Below, piece after piece: positions 19,106 to 29,024 of a DNA stretch of 64,000 nt (positions are counted from its first letter, which is position 1; each line of letters starts with the position of its first letter). The DNA lies in the NCBI RefSeq assembly GCF_040719375.1, contig NZ_JBFDTP010000001.1, positions 1,054,001 to 1,118,000 on the forward strand, in the 5' to 3' direction. The notes beneath the pieces were generated by a model that saw nothing but the letters and a program-made list of their open reading frames with translations, ran no database searches and was not told where the DNA came from. This DNA is from Clostridium sp. AN503. GTDB taxonomy: Bacteria > Bacillota > Clostridia > Lachnospirales > Lachnospiraceae. A program made the translations under genes and the position numbers.

Positions 19106-19516
19106 ATGGAATGGTTACTAATTGAAACAGAACAGGATATCTCCTATATTCAAAAAATATATGAAAATTTTTTAGATGCGGAAATTGTCAATTTTAGGTT
19201 TGAAAGTGGAAATTATGTAGATTCTAATTTAATAGGTCATGAGTATATGAAAAACGAATTTCACATAATATTTCAAAGAATGGATGTTAACCCATTTTCT
19301 ATTGAAGTTGTTTTTGAAGAAATGAGACGAGTGAATTTTTATGCACCACTAATAAATGAAAGTTCATCTTCAATAAGCTATGCCAAATTCGTTAAAAATG
19401 AGGATTATATTTATTGGACTAAATGGAAGGAATTTAATCCATATAATAAGGAACATTTAAAGAAAGATATAACTTTTATTGAAGCCAAAAGAGCTAGATG
19501 GAGGGTTGTTTCTTAA
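19106..19516 (+). CDS. unknown immunity protein
   Basis: A 136-residue protein after AGGAGGAGGTG. It is compact and aromatic-rich, with FHIIFQRMDVNPFSIEVVFE in the middle and a C-terminal YWTKWKEFNPYNKEHL segment. The tail of a related protein survives as a relic at 6881-7009, so this immunity family occurred at least twice in the array. It probably protects against the orphan toxin just upstream. No named family is recognised. Confidence 0.6.
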   Translation: MEWLLIETEQDISYIQKIYENFLDAEIVNFRFESGNYVDSNLIGHEYMKNEFHIIFQRMDVNPFSIEVVFEEMRRVNFYAPLINESSSSISYAKFVKNEDYIYWTKWKEFNPYNKEHLKKDITFIEAKRARWRVVS

Positions 19517-19527
19517 ATCTTAATTAT

Positions 19528-19589
19528 CTGGCTTTGCCGGGCAATGTTCCTAGGTTGGGTGGCATTAAGCCACCTGGCCTTTAACCTGC
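19528..19589 (+). repeat. structured module-border element, copy 2 of 5
   Basis: Stem 1 is CTGGC-TTT-GCCGG (19528-19540). Stem 2 is GGTTGGGTGGC (19553-19563) with GCCACCTGGCC (19569-19579), 11 pairs including three G-T pairs. TTTAACCTGC (19580-19589) follows. It starts 11 bp after the immunity stop, and RHS homology resumes within a few bases of its end. Confidence 0.8.
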
Positions 19590-19606
19590 AATGAAAGTAT
19601 GATATC

Positions 19607-22600
19607 ATGCACCGGATGACCAAGTCCGTCAATGCTGAGGGCGGAGTGACTACCTACGGCTATGATATCCGGGGCAACCAGGCCCAGTTAAATACTGCCC
19701 TGGGCTATACCTGGAATTACCGGTACGACCTGATCGACCAGTTCACTGCCAGCGTAGATCCGGAAGGAAAGGCGACGGAGTTCGCTTATAACTTGGTAGG
19801 AGAGCTTGCATCCGTTACCAAACCGGGAGACTGGAAGACGGACCTCCAGTATGACGGAAACTATAACGTGACCGCCATCAGCGCCCCGAAGGGCTATATC
19901 TACCAGTACACTTACGATAAGGATAACCGCCTGACCGGGATGAAGAACCCGCTGGGAGAGACCACCGCGACTGCGTATGACCCGGGAAGCCGTGTCACCA
20001 GCGTGACTGACCGGATGGGACTGACAGAGAGCTATACTTACGACCCGCACGGCAATGTCTTGAGCGTGACCGCTACCAACGGCCTGATCACCCATTTTGC
20101 GTACGACATCCTGGACAACCTGGTAAAGGTGACCATGCCCAGCAGCTTAACGGCCACCTACACCTATGATGTGATGGGCAATGTGACCAGCGCAACGGAT
20201 ACCATGCTGCGCACCACCCGGTACACCTACGATGCAGAGAACAACATGACCTCCATCATCGACGCCATGGGACGTAAGGAGGTCATGACTTATGACATCG
20301 GCGGAAGGAACACCAGCTATACCAGCAACGGCGGAAATAAGATCAGCTACGATTATGACCGCTTAAATAATCTGGCGGAGAAGTCCTACGAGGATACCAG
20401 GGATCCGGAAAGCAAAGAGGGTGTACTCTACGCATACGATGTGACCGGCCAGCGCGTGTCCATGATGGACCGCAGCGGAGAATCAAAGTACGAATACGAC
20501 GGCCTTGGCCGCATCACCAAAGTGACCAGCGGCTCCGGCGAAGTGACCCAGTACGCTTATGATGGCTGTGACCAGCTGGAGAGCATCACTTATGCTGACG
20601 GAAAGAAGGTCAGCTACAAGTACGATAAAAATGACAACCTGACAGAGGTGACCGACCGGACTGGGGCCGTGACCACCTATACTTATGATGCCATCAACCG
20701 GGTGACGGAGATCCACCGTCCGAATGGTGTGAGCACCTATAATACCTACAATGCAAGAGACCAGATCACGGACATGAAGAACCTCTGTGACGACTGTCAG
20801 TGGACCATCAGCGAGTACCATTACACCTATGACGACCGCGGCTTCATCGTGGGAGAGGACGTGACGGAATCCTTATACGCCTATGCCTGGGATGACAAGC
20901 ATGACGGGAAGCATGAGAACTGGCATGATGACAAGTTCCCGCATGGGGATAAGCATATCAACAAGCATGCCAAGGATGGTATCTACAACTTCCAGATCAT
21001 CGGGACAAAGCGGAGTTTTGAGTACGATGATGACGGCAAGCTGATCCGTGCGACGGAGAAGGAGGACCGCCAGGGGACCTATGTGTATGACTATGAGTAC
21101 GATGACATGGGGAACCGTACCTTCTTTAAGAAGTCCAGGAACGGTGTGGTTCAGGAGAGCGCAGAGTATACCTATAATGCGGCGAACCAGATGGTCGCGG
21201 CAAGGCTGTATGACGGCAAGCATTATAAGAACGTGGAGTACACGTATGATGCGGACGGGAATCGGATCATGCAGGAGGAAGTAAAGGACGACGGCGACCG
21301 GAAGGTGGAGCTGACCTATGACTACAGCGTGGAGAACCGTTTGAAAGCTGTATCTGATAAGAACGACCTCTTAGTCGCCATGGCCTATGACGGAGACGGG
21401 AACCGGATCTTCCAGCTCAATTATAACCTGCATACGGACGATGACTGGAAGGGCAATTCCGGCAACGGCAATGGCAACAATAAGGATAACTCCGGGAGCG
21501 GGAACAAAGGAAATAACAGCGGGAACGGGACCGGGAGTAAGAAGGGCATCCTGACAAGCATTGGAAGCTTCTTTGGGATGGATGACGGGATAGAGGCGTC
21601 AGAGGAGACCATAGAGGAGCCTACCGCGTCCAATGCTACAGCAAGGAAGTCCAACGGGAATAAGGACAAGGATAAGGGCAATAACGGGAACGACAAGAAT
21701 AACGGCAAGGGGAACGGAAACGGCAACTCTGGTAACAATGGCAATGGTAATTCTGGTAATCATGGAAATGGTAACGGAAACACCAGCACCGGGGGCAATA
21801 ACGACAACAACGGAAATGCCAACGGAAACACCAATAATACCGGAGGCAGCCAGAACCAGAGCGGCATCCTGTTCCCGATCGATGGCGAAGTCTCCGAGCT
21901 GGAAGCAGAGCTGATCGGCATGATCAAGACGACCGGAAAAGAGAAGAATTATGAACTGGTGGAATACGTCAATGACGTGAACCGGGAGCATGTGGAAGTC
22001 TTGATGGAGCTGAACATCAATGGTATAATGGATACAGCTTACAGCTATGGAAATGAACGCCTGACTAGTGAGCGGTTCACAGAATGGACTGGCTACTATA
22101 CCTATGATCCGAGAGGCAGTGTGACGGGAGTTACGGACAGTAAGGGGATGATCTGGCAGTCGTATCGGTATAATGTAAGCGGCGACCTTACGTTTGGCAA
22201 GCCGCAGTATAACAACGTGTACAGCTATAATGCGGAGAGCTATAATCCGAATATGGAGAGCCAGTACCTGCGGGCGAGATATTACAACGTGATTTATGCA
22301 AACTTCCTGACGGAGGATTCGTACCTTGGCAATATCGTAGATCCGTTGACACTCAATCGGTATAATTATGGCAAGAGCAGTCCGTTGAATTATGTGGATC
22401 CACTAGGCTTTGAAGCACTGGTAATAAGTGGTTTACAAGTTAAGGGTTATAAATATCAATTTATTGAAACAGCGCTGCACGATATAGATGTACAAAAAAA
22501 TCAAAATAATAGGGAAGATATTACCTGGATTGTGTTTGTAGCAGATGAAGTATATAATCAACACGATATTAGGCATTTTAATGAAACAGCTGAAGAATTA

Positions 22601-23296
22601 GGGATTAATATCGAGCAGATTTCTACTAAAAAAGAGTTTATAAATTACATAAATAGTAAATCAAAAAAGGATGAAGAACTTAGCGATGAAAGAAAAGAAG
22701 ATCTAATTGATTATGTAAGCGTCTTTGCGCATGGACAGTCTATTTATACAGGAAGTACAAACCAGTTGTCATTCGGGTATAAACTTGCCAATAGCGAAGA
22801 TGTAAACTTTAAACAGTCAGATATTTCTTCTTTGATGGATGATGCTTTTGATAAGACAAACACAGTTTTTTATTCGTGCAATGCGGGAACAGCGGATACG
22901 GAAGGGAAGCGCTTCGCCCAAGAGTGGAGCAATAAAACTGGAGGCCTTTCACTGGGACTTCAAAATGCTAGAACAAACTATGCATTTATTAATAGTACCC
23001 AAGACAGTGTGCTGGATTTTGGAATAGATTTTCCTGGTACCAAATTAGACAAGTCTGCATCCGATGGATTGAACAAAATTGCTGAATTTTTAGGATTAAA
23101 AACAACGCCGGAGTGGGATAAAAAACAAGCTTTAAAAAAAGAGCGCAAGGATGATGACGACCAAGGAATTGAATATGGGTATCCTAAAACAGGTTCGCTG
23201 CATTATCCTTCGATAGCATCTGCATTATCGGACGCGGATCTTGTAGCTAAAACATTTGGCGAAGAGAGAGGTTGGATTTTATATGCGCCAAACTAA
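19607..23296 (+). CDS. truncated RHS protein with clan-CD cysteine-peptidase-like tip
   Basis: RHS homology starts near 19592, right after a border element. ATG 19607 is the first start; there is no ribosome binding site or signal peptide. About 930 residues of YD repeats, His-rich insert, Gly/Asn linker and RHS core end at DPLG. The tip (about 935-1229) has DYVSVFAHGQS with His near 1042 and TVFYSCNAGTA with Cys near 1091. A strand-HG then strand-C pair about 50 residues apart is the dyad spacing of clan-CD peptidases (caspase, legumain, CHAT), so a peptidase toxin is likely but not proven. The next gene overlaps its end by 14 bp and encodes a membrane-anchored protein. Confidence 0.8.
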   Translation: MHRMTKSVNAEGGVTTYGYDIRGNQAQLNTALGYTWNYRYDLIDQFTASVDPEGKATEFAYNLVGELASVTKPGDWKTDLQYDGNYNVTAISAPKGYIYQYTYDKDNRLTGMKNPLGETTATAYDPGSRVTSVTDRMGLTESYTYDPHGNVLSVTATNGLITHFAYDILDNLVKVTMPSSLTATYTYDVMGNVTSATDTMLRTTRYTYDAENNMTSIIDAMGRKEVMTYDIGGRNTSYTSNGGNKISYDYDRLNNLAEKSYEDTRDPESKEGVLYAYDVTGQRVSMMDRSGESKYEYDGLGRITKVTSGSGEVTQYAYDGCDQLESITYADGKKVSYKYDKNDNLTEVTDRTGAVTTYTYDAINRVTEIHRPNGVSTYNTYNARDQITDMKNLCDDCQWTISEYHYTYDDRGFIVGEDVTESLYAYAWDDKHDGKHENWHDDKFPHGDKHINKHAKDGIYNFQIIGTKRSFEYDDDGKLIRATEKEDRQGTYVYDYEYDDMGNRTFFKKSRNGVVQESAEYTYNAANQMVAARLYDGKHYKNVEYTYDADGNRIMQEEVKDDGDRKVELTYDYSVENRLKAVSDKNDLLVAMAYDGDGNRIFQLNYNLHTDDDWKGNSGNGNGNNKDNSGSGNKGNNSGNGTGSKKGILTSIGSFFGMDDGIEASEETIEEPTASNATARKSNGNKDKDKGNNGNDKNNGKGNGNGNSGNNGNGNSGNHGNGNGNTSTGGNNDNNGNANGNTNNTGGSQNQSGILFPIDGEVSELEAELIGMIKTTGKEKNYELVEYVNDVNREHVEVLMELNINGIMDTAYSYGNERLTSERFTEWTGYYTYDPRGSVTGVTDSKGMIWQSYRYNVSGDLTFGKPQYNNVYSYNAESYNPNMESQYLRARYYNVIYANFLTEDSYLGNIVDPLTLNRYNYGKSSPLNYVDPLGFEALVISGLQVKGYKYQFIETALHDIDVQKNQNNREDITWIVFVADEVYNQHDIRHFNETAEELGINIEQISTKKEFINYINSKSKKDEELSDERKEDLIDYVSVFAHGQSIYTGSTNQLSFGYKLANSEDVNFKQSDISSLMDDAFDKTNTVFYSCNAGTADTEGKRFAQEWSNKTGGLSLGLQNARTNYAFINSTQDSVLDFGIDFPGTKLDKSASDGLNKIAEFLGLKTTPEWDKKQALKKERKDDDDQGIEYGYPKTGSLHYPSIASALSDADLVAKTFGEERGWILYAPN
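22001..22029 (+). promoter_or_regulatory. candidate internal promoter in RHS core (peptidase copy)
   Basis: TTGATG 22001-22006, 17-bp spacer, TGG then TATAAT 22024-22029, identical to the other copies. Confidence 0.5.
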
Positions 23297-24131
23297 AATA
23301 ATAAAGATAGCTATACTGGCAATCGTTTTCTATTATGGAGCAATAATATTTCATAATTTTCCAAAGGCAAGCACTGACTACATTGTAGTCAGTGCTTCAG
23401 ATATAGAAAGTGGAGCACATTTTCCGTATGTATTATCAAAAAATCATGGTGTTGAAGTATTGCTTGTCGGAAAATGTCCGGAGTATGAATTATCTTATAT
23501 TTTTTTAGAAAAATACAGAAATAAATTCCGAGTTTATGGAGAAAAAAATGAAATATTATCTAAGGAATATGGTTGTCTTGTTTGGAATGCTACAGATTGG
23601 GAAATTTTAGCTCCAATAAAAAGAGATTATGATGCATTGGATTGGGAAATGCGACAGAAACACAGATACTTTGCTTCAATATTCTCTTTTGATAAATATG
23701 ATAAAAATTGTGGAGATTATAAGCCTATATTATATGATAATATAAGAATGGGCTATTATGAGATAAGTTATTGGCTTAAACAAAAAGGATATTTTCTAAT
23801 TTCGCCTTTGTTATACAATGGAGCAGTAGAGTGGAATTTAATTAATGGAGAGCACACAAGAAATATTAGCGTAATAGGAAGCAATCCATCAGATTTTTTT
23901 AATGACGAAATAATAAATATCACACAAGATGATATACACCAAGATGGGATGTTTCGGAATTATTTTGTCGTGAAAGGTTTTTTTAATAATGAAAACGAAT
24001 TATTTATAGATGATTGGTGGCTTTGTGTACCATTTACCAGATTTAATAGTGTAGATAAATCTGTTTTTGGATTTACAGAGGAAGATATTGAAAAAGGAAT
24101 TTTTATAAATAAAAACAAACGAGTGAAATAA
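23283..24131 (+). CDS. membrane-anchored or exported immunity candidate
   Basis: A 282-residue protein. ATG 23283 lies 14 bp inside the upstream toxin gene, with GAGAGG about 10 bp before it; an upstream in-frame start at 23256 is less well placed. It begins with a basic stretch and one hydrophobic helix (IIKIAILAIVFYYGAIIF), so the rest is probably outside the membrane. The body is rich in aromatic and acidic residues and not recognised. The overlap with the peptidase-like tip implies coupled expression and marks it as the likely immunity gene; its export would fit a toxin met at the cell surface. Confidence 0.6.
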   Translation: MRQTKIIKIAILAIVFYYGAIIFHNFPKASTDYIVVSASDIESGAHFPYVLSKNHGVEVLLVGKCPEYELSYIFLEKYRNKFRVYGEKNEILSKEYGCLVWNATDWEILAPIKRDYDALDWEMRQKHRYFASIFSFDKYDKNCGDYKPILYDNIRMGYYEISYWLKQKGYFLISPLLYNGAVEWNLINGEHTRNISVIGSNPSDFFNDEIINITQDDIHQDGMFRNYFVVKGFFNNENELFIDDWWLCVPFTRFNSVDKSVFGFTEEDIEKGIFINKNKRVK

Positions 24132-24149
24132 GCGTAAGGCGTTTATCTA

Positions 24150-24619
24150 TATAACGATGATAACTAGATGGTCAAGGCTGTTGTGAAGGAAGAGAACTTA
24201 AGCAAGCGTATATCTTCACCTATGACGTGATGGGGAACCTGGTGGAGGAGATCTCCCCGAAGGGGGCAAGGACCGCCTACACCTATGATAAGCACGACGA
24301 GCTGACCAGCGTCACTGACCCGGCCGGGAATGTGACAAGGTATGCAGTAGACTTAAACCGCCGGGTAACGGAGATGACCCAGAAAAACGGGGCGAAGTAT
24401 GCCTATACTTACGATCCGGTACACAGCCTGACCAGCATCACCACGCCTCTGGGCCTCAAGCGGGAGCTGACTTATGATGTGGCGGATAACGTCATAAAGG
24501 ATACGGATAACCTGGACTGCACCAACACCTATGAATATGACATCATGCACCGGATGACCAAGTACGTCAATGCAGAGGGAGGCGTGACCACCTACGGCTA
24601 CGATATCCGCGGCAACTAG
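24150..24619 (+). pseudogene. front part of an RHS fragment, ended by TAG
   Basis: From about 24150 the frame resembles RHS sequence (with a TAG near 24166 and a shift near 24205), then reads cleanly from 24227 as YD repeats (TAYTYDKHDELTSVTDPAGN). TAG at 24617-24619 replaces CAG of the sister copy at 19677. The same frame continues beyond the stop into the RHS gene at 24734, so one amber codon separates the two parts. Confidence 0.7.
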
Positions 24620-24733
24620 AACCAGCTAAATAACGCTCTGGGCTACACCTGGAACTACCGGTATGACCTGATCGAACAGCTCACTGCAAGCGTAGACCCG
24701 GAGGGCAAGGCGACGGAGTTCACTTATAACCTG

Positions 24734-27700
24734 GTGGGAGAGCTTGCATCCGTCACTAAACCGGGAGACCGGAGGACGGACCTCCAGTATGACGGAAATT
24801 ACAACGTGACTGCCATCAGCGATGCGAAGGGATATATTTACCAGTACACTTACGATAAGGATAACTGCCTGACCGGGACGAAGAATCCGCTGGGAGAGAC
24901 CACCGCGACTGCGTATGACCCGGGAAGCCGTGTCACCAGCGTGACCGACCGGATGGGACTGACGGAGAGCTATACCTACGACCCGCACGGCAATGTCTTG
25001 AGCGTGACTGCTACCAACGGCCTGATCACCCACTTTGCTTATGACATCCTGGACAACCTGGTAAAGGTGACCATGCCCAGCAACTTAACAGCCACCTACA
25101 CCTATGATGTGATGGGCAATGTGACCAGCGCGACGGATACCATGCTGCGTACTACCCGGTACACCTACGATGCAGAGAACAACATGACCTCCATCACCGA
25201 CGCCATGGGACGTAAGGAGGTCATGACTTATGACATCGGCGGAAGGAACACCAGCTATACCAGCAACGGCGGAAATAAGATCAGCTACGATTATGACCGC
25301 TTAAATAATCTGGCGGAGAAGTCCTACGAGGATACCAGGGATCCGGAAAGCAAAGAGGGTGTACTCTACGCATACGATGTGACCGGCCAGCGCGTGTCCA
25401 TGATGGACCGGAGCGGGGAATCAAAGTACGAATACGACGGCCTTGGGCGCATCACCAAGGTGACCAGCGGCTCCGGCGAAGTGACCCAGTACGCTTATGA
25501 TGGCTGTGACCAGCTGGAGAGCATCACCTACGCTGACGGGAAGAAGGTCAGCTACAAGTACGATAAGAATGACAACCTGACAGAGGTGACCGACCGGACC
25601 GGGGCCGTGACCACCTATACTTATGATGCGATCAACCGGGTGACGGAGATCCACCGCCCGAATGGTGTCAGCACCTACAATACCTACAATGCGAGAGACC
25701 AGATCACGGATATGAAGAACATCTGTGATGACTGTGAGTGGACCATCAGCGAGTACCATTACACCTATGACGACCGGGGCTTCATCGTGGGAGAGGACGT
25801 GACGGAATCCTTATACGCCTATGCCTGGGATGACAAGCATGACGGGAAGCATGAGAACTGGCATGACGATAAGTTCCCGCATGGGGATAAGCATATCAAC
25901 AAGCATGCCAAGGACGGTATCTACAACTTCCAGATCATCGGGACAAAGCGGAGTTTTGAGTACGATGATGACGGCAAGCTGATCCGTGCGACGGAGAAGG
26001 AGGACCGCCAGGGGACCTATGTGTATGACTATGAGTACGATGACATGGGGAACCGTACCTTCTTTAAGAAGTCCAGGAACGGCGTGGTGCAGGAGAGCGC
26101 AGAGTATACCTATAATGCGGCGAACCAGATGGTCGCGGCAAGGCTGTATGACGGTAAGCACTATAAGGATGTGGAGTATACTTACGATGCGGATGGAAAC
26201 CGGGTTATGCAGGAGGAAGTGAAGCCGGACGGGAACCGGAAGGTGGAGCTGACCTATGACTACAGTGTGGAGAACCGCTTGAAGGCAGTCCATGACAAGA
26301 ACGACCTCTTAGTCGCCATGGCCTATGACGGGGACGGGAACCGGATCTTCCAGCTCAATTATAACCTGCATACGGACGATGACTGGAAGGGCAATTCCGG
26401 CAACGGCAATGGCAACAATAAGGATAACTCCGGGAGCGGGAACAAAGGAAATAACAGCGGGAACGGGACCGGGAGCAAGAAGGGCATCCTGACAAGCATT
26501 GGAAGCTTCTTTGGGATGGATGATGGGACAGAGGAGTCAGAGGAGACCATAGAGGGGTCTACCGTGTCTAACGTCACGGCGAGGAAGTCCAACGGGAATA
26601 AGGACAAAGATAAGGGCAATAACGGGAACGACAAGAATAACGGCAAGGGGAATGGAAACGGTAACTCTGGCAATAACGGGAATGGTAACAATGGAAACGG
26701 TAACTCCGGCAATAACGGAAACGGCAATTCCGGTAATCATGGAAATGGTAACGGAAACACTAGCACCAGGGGCAATAACGATAATAACGGAAATGCCAAT
26801 GGAAATACCAACAATACCGGAGGCAGCCAGAACCAGAGCGGCATCCTGTTCCCGATCGACGGCGAAGTATTCGAGCTGGAAGCAGAGCTGATCGGTATGA
26901 TCAAGACTACTGGCAAGGAAAAGAACTACGAGCTAGTGGAGTACGTCAATGACGTGAACCGGGAGCATGCGGAAGTCTTGATGGAGCTGAACATCAATGG
27001 TATAATGGATACAGCTTACAGCTACGGAAATGAACGCCTGACCAATGAGCGGTTCACAGAGTGGACGGGTTATTATACCTACGATCCGAGAGGCAGCGTG
27101 ACGGGAGTTACGGACAGCAAGGGGATGATCTGGCAGTCGTACCGGTATAGTGCGAATGGCGACCTTACGTTTGGCAAACCGCAGTATAACAACGTGTACA
27201 GCTATAATGCGGAGAATTATAATCCGAACATGGAGAGCCAGTATCTGCGGGCGAGATATTATAACGTGCCGAACGGAAACTTCCTGACGGAAGACTCGTA
27301 CCTTGGAAATATTATAGATCCATTGACGCTTAATAGGTATAACTACGTTAAGAGTAGTCCTTTGAATTATATTGATCCGAGCGGGCATATACCATCAACA
27401 ACTCCAGACAGTCCGACTTCACCATATTGGGAAGGACACCCAAATAATGGAAGCAATGAAAGCGCATGCCGAGCAATCGATGAAATGATAAGAAGAAATC
27501 ATGGAGCGTTGATTGGAGGTGCAACAGGTGTAGCGATTGTTATGCTGACAGCAGCTTCTGGGGGTTCTGCATTAATCATTTTTGGAGCAGGAATGATGGG
27601 TGGAGCGACTGGAATGATGACAGGAGGTATGCTGCAAAAAGGGGTAGACAGTGCGAGCATAGCCTATGAATTAAAAACCAAGTATGGTTACGATATAGCG

Positions 27701-28384
27701 GAATGCCAAGACATAGAAGTATCAGAACTGCCAGAGGCGGCGCAGAAGTTATGCGAGCAGTATCAAGAGAATGTAGAAGATGCAGAAACATATCTTGAAG
27801 CGGGTACAGCAGCAGGCTTAATGGGTGCATCATTATATGAAGCCGGGATTTTGATAGATGCAATAGGACCATCGGTAAAATCCACATCGAGGGATGCTTA
27901 TGAAAAGATAAAAAGTTGGATTAGTAATACAAATAGGGGGACAGGTAGTTCAAAATATCTTAGCAAACCAGTCCAAGGAGGTGTGTTAAATATTGGAGCG
28001 GGAACTAGACCTATAGAGAATGCTTACAATATCGATATAAATCCAACAGTTGAAGGGGTGTATCAAGGAAGTGCCACAAATTTAAGTGGTATAGCAACAG
28101 GTAGCCAAAGTAAAGTCATTATGCAAAATCCGTACAAATATGAGGTGCTAAATCCAGAAGTAAACAGAGTGTTGGAAAAAGGAGGAGTGGTAGAAATAAC
28201 AGGAGGACTGACTAATGGGACTTTTAAGCAAATATACAATATGAAAACAGAAAAACTGTCTGAATTAGGCTATGAAATTGTTACAAAGGGTTTAGCAGAA
28301 AATGCAGAAAAAGGATATACAACAACGGGAAAACCTGTTCAAAGTACTATTTATGAGATTATTCTTAGAAAAATTGGGGGGTGA
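24734..28384 (+). CDS. truncated RHS protein with SAM-methyltransferase-like tip
   Basis: A 1216-residue frame from GTG 24734 in phase with the amber-ended fragment before it. YD repeats, His-rich insert, long Gly/Asn linker and RHS core end at DPSG (nt about 27376). The tip has a hydrophobic pre-toxin region closely resembling that of the EndoU copy (ALIGGATGVAIVMLTAASGG), then from nt about 27980 a Rossmann-like block: VLNIGAGTRPI (glycine motif), AYNIDINP (acidic residue at the end of strand 2), IMQNPYKYEVLNPEVNRVL, and GGVVEITGG. This order matches class I SAM-dependent methyltransferases. A methyltransferase fold is unusual for an RHS tip; target and activity are unknown. The immunity gene overlaps by 4 bp. 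Confidence 0.75.
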   Translation: MGELASVTKPGDRRTDLQYDGNYNVTAISDAKGYIYQYTYDKDNCLTGTKNPLGETTATAYDPGSRVTSVTDRMGLTESYTYDPHGNVLSVTATNGLITHFAYDILDNLVKVTMPSNLTATYTYDVMGNVTSATDTMLRTTRYTYDAENNMTSITDAMGRKEVMTYDIGGRNTSYTSNGGNKISYDYDRLNNLAEKSYEDTRDPESKEGVLYAYDVTGQRVSMMDRSGESKYEYDGLGRITKVTSGSGEVTQYAYDGCDQLESITYADGKKVSYKYDKNDNLTEVTDRTGAVTTYTYDAINRVTEIHRPNGVSTYNTYNARDQITDMKNICDDCEWTISEYHYTYDDRGFIVGEDVTESLYAYAWDDKHDGKHENWHDDKFPHGDKHINKHAKDGIYNFQIIGTKRSFEYDDDGKLIRATEKEDRQGTYVYDYEYDDMGNRTFFKKSRNGVVQESAEYTYNAANQMVAARLYDGKHYKDVEYTYDADGNRVMQEEVKPDGNRKVELTYDYSVENRLKAVHDKNDLLVAMAYDGDGNRIFQLNYNLHTDDDWKGNSGNGNGNNKDNSGSGNKGNNSGNGTGSKKGILTSIGSFFGMDDGTEESEETIEGSTVSNVTARKSNGNKDKDKGNNGNDKNNGKGNGNGNSGNNGNGNNGNGNSGNNGNGNSGNHGNGNGNTSTRGNNDNNGNANGNTNNTGGSQNQSGILFPIDGEVFELEAELIGMIKTTGKEKNYELVEYVNDVNREHAEVLMELNINGIMDTAYSYGNERLTNERFTEWTGYYTYDPRGSVTGVTDSKGMIWQSYRYSANGDLTFGKPQYNNVYSYNAENYNPNMESQYLRARYYNVPNGNFLTEDSYLGNIIDPLTLNRYNYVKSSPLNYIDPSGHIPSTTPDSPTSPYWEGHPNNGSNESACRAIDEMIRRNHGALIGGATGVAIVMLTAASGGSALIIFGAGMMGGATGMMTGGMLQKGVDSASIAYELKTKYGYDIAECQDIEVSELPEAAQKLCEQYQENVEDAETYLEAGTAAGLMGASLYEAGILIDAIGPSVKSTSRDAYEKIKSWISNTNRGTGSSKYLSKPVQGGVLNIGAGTRPIENAYNIDINPTVEGVYQGSATNLSGIATGSQSKVIMQNPYKYEVLNPEVNRVLEKGGVVEITGGLTNGTFKQIYNMKTEKLSELGYEIVTKGLAENAEKGYTTTGKPVQSTIYEIILRKIGG
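26978..27006 (+). promoter_or_regulatory. candidate internal promoter in RHS core (methyltransferase copy)
   Basis: TTGATG 26978-26983, 17-bp spacer, TGG then TATAAT 27001-27006. The codon just upstream differs (GCG for GTG), but the promoter block is unchanged. Confidence 0.5.
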
Positions 28385-28905
28385 TATTAATTAAAAGAAT
28401 AATTAATCTAACGGGAAAAAATTTTGAAAGAGTTAATTTTGAAGAAGCAGAGTTAATTGAGTTTATTTGCAATGATAAGTTGCCAATTGATTTAAAATTT
28501 AGCATTTGGGGTGTGAGATTACTTGTTGATGATTTTTGGAAACATGATAAAACCTTTTTACAGGGCATATCACATTCGCAAGATTATTATGTTGCTGGAA
28601 TAGGTAAAATAATGATTCAACAAGTAAATGGCATTGATTTTCATTTTTTTCCATACAAAAAAACAAGTAATTCGTATCAATTTGTTTATGATGAATTGGG
28701 GCAAATACTTGACAAAGGATGGTCTAAAGGCAAATTGGAAGGAGGTGATAATTATTTGTGGGAATGCGTACAAATACACCCACATGGATTTTGTAGGTTA
28801 AATATATATGCATATGGAGATGTTGAATATGAATTTGACGATGTTAACATAATACCCGAAAAAGATTTCTTAGAAAGGCCAAATCATTATGCATATCACA
28901 TTTAA
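28381..28905 (+). CDS. immunity candidate for the methyltransferase-like toxin
   Basis: A 174-residue protein starting GTG 28381, overlapping the toxin stop as GTGA, with a GGGGGG stretch serving as ribosome binding site. The 4-bp overlap implies translational coupling. Sequence features are LPIDLKFSIWGVRLLVDDFW near residues 33-52, several His/Trp/Tyr clusters, and an acidic C-terminus. I do not recognise the family; the immunity role rests on position. Confidence 0.6.
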   Translation: MILIKRIINLTGKNFERVNFEEAELIEFICNDKLPIDLKFSIWGVRLLVDDFWKHDKTFLQGISHSQDYYVAGIGKIMIQQVNGIDFHFFPYKKTSNSYQFVYDELGQILDKGWSKGKLEGGDNYLWECVQIHPHGFCRLNIYAYGDVEYEFDDVNIIPEKDFLERPNHYAYHI

Positions 28906-28964
28906 TATATATATTTAATGCGAGGATTGCGGGAGTACGAAGTGCGGAGTAATCCGGTATCATA

Positions 28965-28988
28965 GGGGTCAAAAAACCTTTTGACCTC
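28965..28988. terminator. hairpin after immunity gene
   Basis: GGGGTCAAAA (28965-28974) pairs with TTTTGACCTC (28979-28988), one G-T pair, loop AACC. No T run follows on the plus strand. Confidence 0.45.
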
Positions 28989-29024
28989 AACATCATAATA
29001 CTAAAGATATTTAAAACGTTTAAA

